A DNA stretch of 17,603 nt from Spirochaeta sp. (GTDB taxonomy: Bacteria; Spirochaetota; Spirochaetia; UBA9216). A program made the translations under genes and the position numbers. This document shows, piece by piece, positions 14,813-17,603 of this stretch; position 1 is the first letter of the stretch, and every line of letters starts with the position of its first letter. The stretch is from contig DMKD01000312.1 of the NCBI GenBank assembly GCA_003454605.1, positions 1 to 17,603 on the forward strand, in the 5' to 3' direction. A model generated the notes under the pieces. That model did no database searches and had not been told where the DNA came from. It saw nothing but the letters and a program-made list of their open reading frames with translations.

Positions 14813-14849
14813 CTTTTTTATATACATATTTATAGATAATAAGTTATTT

Positions 14850-14868
14850 TTATCATAATTGATTATAA
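14850..14868. repeat. Dyad repeat, right copy (18/19 match to 3312-3330)
   Basis: TTATCATAATTGATTATAA, differing from the left copy only at position 15 (T for G). It lies 96 bp upstream of the SorC-type start, within AT-rich DNA that also contains minus-strand TATAAT-like hexamers. Confidence 0.4.
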
Positions 14869-14891
14869 TAGAAAATGCTATTATGATTAAT
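14858..14891. repeat. AT-rich imperfect inverted repeat in the SorC promoter region
   Basis: ATTGATTATAATAG, six bases, then CTATTATGATTAAT: 14-bp arms matching at 12 positions. It overlaps the right copy of the dyad repeat. It could be a second operator or simply AT-rich symmetry. Several possible -10 hexamers lie here, but I could not pick a convincing -35/-10 pair. Confidence 0.3.
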
Positions 14892-14907
14892 ATTCTGAAT
14901 TGAATTA

Positions 14908-14943
14908 TTATAAAAAGAGAAAATACGATGTAATTTTTTACAT
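14908..14943 (-). terminator. Weak intrinsic terminator after the FAD oxidoreductase gene
   Basis: On the minus strand, 9 nt after the stop codon, ATGTAA-AAAA-TTACAT forms a 6-bp stem with a 4-nt loop, followed by a T-rich run (TATTTTCTCTTTTT). The stem is AT-rich, so termination would be inefficient; the position at an operon end supports the call. Confidence 0.35.
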
Positions 14944-14951
14944 TTGATTAT

Positions 14952-16439
14952 TTATTTCTTGAAACGTTCTTTAATTTCGCGAGCTTTTACCCGGTCAAGC
15001 TCAGGCTCATTCCCCCGCTGGGTAATATCCCCGGCGGGCATGCCAAGGGTGTCCGCGAGCAGATCACGCACCCGAGCCCCGCAGTAGCCGCCCTGACAGC
15101 GGCCCTGCCCTGCCCGCGTCCGCCGCTTCACACCGTCTATGGTCTCAACAGGGATGCCTCGACCAACGGCGTCACGAATTCTACTTTCGGGAACCTGTTC
15201 GCAGCGGCAGACAAGACGATCCGCCCCGCCCGACTCTATTCCGATACGCCTTTTTACTTCCTCAGGCGGAAGCGCAAGCACCTGCTTCACAACAGCTTTT
15301 CGTACCGGCTGAAAGTCATCACGCTTCGACAGTGTTAATCCCATTGATTCCAGCCTTGCTGCAACCTCAACGGCAATTGCCGGTGATGAGGTAAGCCCCG
15401 GGGACTCTATTCCGCAGAGATGTACGAAACCGCGCTCACTTTCGATGATGAAATCTCCGCCGGCGGGTTTGGGCCTTACACCGGCGAACGTTTTTATACA
15501 GGCTGACGGTGATATCTCCGGAACCGACAGAACTGCGCCTGCAACAACCTCATCAAGCGCTTCCATATCGGTCGAAGTATCAGCATCATCTTTCTGCCAC
15601 CGGGCATCAGGACCAATCATGGTATTGCCGTAGACGGTCTTTGTGACGAGGATACCCTTCCCCTTCTTTTTATGTCCGCCCTGCGGAACCTGAAACAGAA
15701 TGTGATTAATTTCAGGCCCTCCGGTTCTGTCGAGAATAAGGTACTGTCCCTTCACCAGCTGAATCTGTCCGTCCGCAAAACCCGCGGTCAATCCAAGGCC
15801 GCTGCTTCCATGTCCCGCGGCATTTACAAGAAAGCGGGCCCTAAACTCATGCTGCTGCGTCTTCAAGTTCCAGCCGGTATCTGCGGACTTATCAATAGTC
15901 TCAACTTCATCGTTCAGCTCAAGCCGGACCCCGTTTTCAACAGCATTTTCCCAAAGTGCTATACCGTACTCATATGGAATTATTCTGCCGGTATCAGGAG
16001 CAAACAGAGCTGAGACAACCATTTCGTTCAATGAGGGTTCCATACGCTTGAGCTCATCCCCCCTGACTATTCTGTAATCAGGAGGCTGCATACCCGCCTG
16101 TCGGTAATTATCAGTACCGGATACAATATATTTTTCCATGACCGTTTCATCATCAGGGCTGAAGCCTGCTACAAGCGCACCGGTCTTCTGATAACTGAAC
16201 CCAAGTTCACCGCTCAGCCTCTCAAACTCGGGCGCCCCTCTAACAGCCATATGAGATTTTATCGTCCCGGGAGGGATCAGTGCCGCGCTGTGAATGATTC
16301 CGGTGTTTGCCTTGGAGGTTCCGCAGCAGACATCGGCTTCCTTCTCCAGAGCGAGTACTGAAAGATTATATTTCGACAATTCACGTGCGACAGCTCCGCC
16401 GACGAGGCCGGCGCCAATAATTATTACATCGTATATCAT
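14952..16439 (-). CDS. GlpA-like FAD oxidoreductase with C-terminal [2Fe-2S] domain
   Basis: A 495-aa protein of the DAO/GlpA family. The FAD-binding motif IIIGAGLVGGAVAREL is at 6-21, TSKANTGIIHSA (41-52) marks the G3P dehydrogenase/LhgO type, and a second FAD contact is VNAAGHGS (205-212). A BFD-like domain follows the flavoprotein core, with cysteines C411, C413, C448 and C453 (VCRCEQ ... GRCQGGYCG) that should bind a [2Fe-2S] cluster. Family members oxidise glycerol-3-phosphate to dihydroxyacetone phosphate, or related 2-hydroxy acids. The GlpB-like and DUF1667 partners often found next to this type are absent downstream. It follows the phosphorylase gene by 11 nt with a weak GGAAA site, so the two are co-transcribed. 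This GC-rich gene contrasts with the AT-rich neighbour at its 3' side. The exact substrate is uncertain. Confidence 0.85.
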   Translation of the reverse strand: MIYDVIIIGAGLVGGAVARELSKYNLSVLALEKEADVCCGTSKANTGIIHSAALIPPGTIKSHMAVRGAPEFERLSGELGFSYQKTGALVAGFSPDDETVMEKYIVSGTDNYRQAGMQPPDYRIVRGDELKRMEPSLNEMVVSALFAPDTGRIIPYEYGIALWENAVENGVRLELNDEVETIDKSADTGWNLKTQQHEFRARFLVNAAGHGSSGLGLTAGFADGQIQLVKGQYLILDRTGGPEINHILFQVPQGGHKKKGKGILVTKTVYGNTMIGPDARWQKDDADTSTDMEALDEVVAGAVLSVPEISPSACIKTFAGVRPKPAGGDFIIESERGFVHLCGIESPGLTSSPAIAVEVAARLESMGLTLSKRDDFQPVRKAVVKQVLALPPEEVKRRIGIESGGADRLVCRCEQVPESRIRDAVGRGIPVETIDGVKRRTRAGQGRCQGGYCGARVRDLLADTLGMPAGDITQRGNEPELDRVKAREIKERFKK

Positions 16440-16450
16440 AATGTTTCCAG

Positions 16451-17603
16451 TTATACCAGTAACTCCTGCGGAATATCAACAGCCTTCAGGCTGAGCCAGA
16501 TTCGTCCGTAGGCTTCGAGCATCAAATCGATTTTACCGTCAATGATGCTGAGCGTCCTACCGCTGAAATTATCTACAAGCGAAGAAGCCCCTGCGAATCC
16601 GGCATCCACGGCATTAACTGCAAGGGTGATGGTTTCTCCCGACAGATTGACCGCGCAGAGACTTTTTTCATCATTGCAGCTGTTGTATATGAGAGCAGCC
16701 GGCTTAGGTTTCTCCATACTTAAAAGTTTCGCCTCTTCTCCGCGGAAATGCAGTGCCGGATCAGAATCAACAAGGGCTATGAGGTTGTTAATACCCTTCA
16801 CGACCCGGGACTCGAAGCTGTTTTTATATTCAAGCTTAGGCTGAAGCTCATCAAGATTAACCTTCGTCCGCTTTATGTTGCGCAATTCGCCGGTAGCCGC
16901 GACTCTTCGATGATCATTCGGAAGAGCGAGCAGATCGTTGAAATATATCGTTTTAACGTTTCTTCCCATTATGGCAAAGGCAAGGGTTTCGAAGGCGAGA
17001 AAGCGTTCGAGCTCAAGATCATCATCACTAAGTGAAGGCAGAGAATCCCTCGTAGAAATACAGAGTTCATAGGGGTCCCGTCCTTCTATGATTCTCCTGA
17101 AAAAGAACTCTGCAACCTCGCCGGTAATCAGATTATTGTCAGCCGAAGTACTTAAGATATCGTCGATAGTCTTAATTTCATCAAGCAGAACAAGGCGTTC
17201 ATTCTCAGCCGGTTTAAACAGCAGACCAGCCGCAGTTTCGGTATCAATTCCATTTTCAACACAGAAGCGGATGAACTCAGCCTTTGGACATTCACGCACG
17301 GGAATTGATTTATATTTAACCCAGCCGCGGTTTGCAGTCACAGCTTCGGTTAAAACCATCCGCTCTTCAAATGTCAGCAGATCCAGACTGCCGCGAACAG
17401 ACTTACCGTCATGACTCTCGGAGAGTGAAAATCTTATACTGTCGTGAGGGAGATCATACTCATCTATCTTACTGAAAATTCTGCCGATTATCTCAGGATT
17501 CTGTGAGTGAAAAACTGCCGGCAGCAGACTGGCAAGAAAAAAATCATGCATCATAGGCGGAGCCGATTCACCCGAGGTCATCTGTTCAAGTACGGTGGTC
17601 AGG
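16451..17603 (-). CDS. GH13_18-type glucoside phosphorylase (sucrose phosphorylase family), C-terminal part
   Basis: The frame is open to the right edge (seven more codons, LTTVLEQ, before the first ATG at 17581), so the 5' part with the catalytic Asp and Glu is missing. What remains matches the C-terminal half of the sucrose phosphorylase family: a segment MMHDFFLASLLPAVFHS, LSESHDGKSVRG containing the conserved His-Asp (transition-state residue), then LLTFEERMVL, GRDPYELCIS, RFLAFETLAFAIMGRNVKTIYFNDLL, and ATGELRNIKRTKVNLDELQ. A small beta domain (CAVNLSGETITLAVN, FSGRTLSI) ends the protein. The family releases glucose-1-phosphate from sucrose, glucosylglycerate or glucosylglycerol by phosphorolysis. 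The GlpA-like gene following it by 11 nt makes a glycerol-type glucoside attractive, but the acceptor-site residues are not in view. Confidence 0.8.
   Translation of the reverse strand, partial: LTTVLEQMTSGESAPPMMHDFFLASLLPAVFHSQNPEIIGRIFSKIDEYDLPHDSIRFSLSESHDGKSVRGSLDLLTFEERMVLTEAVTANRGWVKYKSIPVRECPKAEFIRFCVENGIDTETAAGLLFKPAENERLVLLDEIKTIDDILSTSADNNLITGEVAEFFFRRIIEGRDPYELCISTRDSLPSLSDDDLELERFLAFETLAFAIMGRNVKTIYFNDLLALPNDHRRVAATGELRNIKRTKVNLDELQPKLEYKNSFESRVVKGINNLIALVDSDPALHFRGEEAKLLSMEKPKPAALIYNSCNDEKSLCAVNLSGETITLAVNAVDAGFAGASSLVDNFSGRTLSIIDGKIDLMLEAYGRIWLSLKAVDIPQELLV

Noticed and set aside
15672..16013. 113-codon plus-strand open frame
   Set aside because: Antisense shadow of the FAD oxidoreductase gene in GC-rich DNA; no start signals or family motifs.
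1..17603. tRNA, rRNA, CRISPR arrays, insertion sequences, integrase
   Set aside because: Nothing with the needed structure, repeat periodicity or protein motifs was seen on either strand; all larger stretches are accounted for by coding genes.

Overview
This 17.6 kb window holds 17 genes, all read leftward on the minus strand, with the first and last cut by the window edges. No rRNA, tRNA, CRISPR array or transposase was seen. The content (ABC sugar import, several sugar kinases and aldolases, a C_GCAxxG_C_C protein, a BFD-type G3P dehydrogenase-like flavoprotein, a GH13_18-type phosphorylase) suggests a heterotrophic, probably anaerobic, carbohydrate-using bacterium. A lipoprotein box with Phe at -3 and a mix of AT-rich and ~50-60% GC genes would suit a spirochaete, but a Firmicute cannot be excluded; the taxon is inference only.

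Region A (1-3268, GC-richer): a TetR regulator followed, in transcription order, by a class III aminotransferase related to glutamate-1-semialdehyde aminomutase, a FucA-like class II aldolase and an FGGY kinase (cut at base 1). A consensus-like sigma70 promoter upstream of the aminotransferase is followed by a perfect 8-bp inverted repeat over the expected transcription start. This is a textbook TetR-repressible arrangement.

Region B (about 3330-14850, AT-rich): an eleven-gene collinear unit. In transcription order it encodes a SorC-type regulator, FGGY kinase, SDR dehydrogenase, RbsA-like ATPase, RbsC-like permease, lipoprotein sugar-binding protein, DhnA/LsrF-type class I aldolase, zinc alcohol dehydrogenase, C_GCAxxG_C_C protein, MurQ-like etherase and BtpA/SgcQ-like TIM barrel. 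Genes are tightly spaced, with one ATGA overlap. The likely logic is import, oxidation, phosphorylation and aldol cleavage of an unidentified sugar or polyol, with an ether- or lyase-type step by the MurQ-like enzyme. The combination matches no pathway I can name, and the MurQ-like protein keeps its two catalytic glutamates but has changed substrate-pocket residues. It is the best candidate here for an undescribed system.

The binding-protein gene of region B has unusual RNA signals: an orphan 11-nt anti-anti-Shine-Dalgarno match about 85 nt upstream with no start codon at normal distance, and a 17-bp hairpin without a U-tract just after its stop codon. An almost identical 19-bp dyad-like sequence lies near each end of the AT-rich block, upstream of tetR and of the SorC gene.

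Region C (14952-17603, GC-rich): the 3' part of a GH13_18-type (sucrose/glucosylglycerate/glucosylglycerol) phosphorylase, followed 11 nt later by a GlpA-like FAD oxidoreductase with a C-terminal four-cysteine [2Fe-2S] domain.
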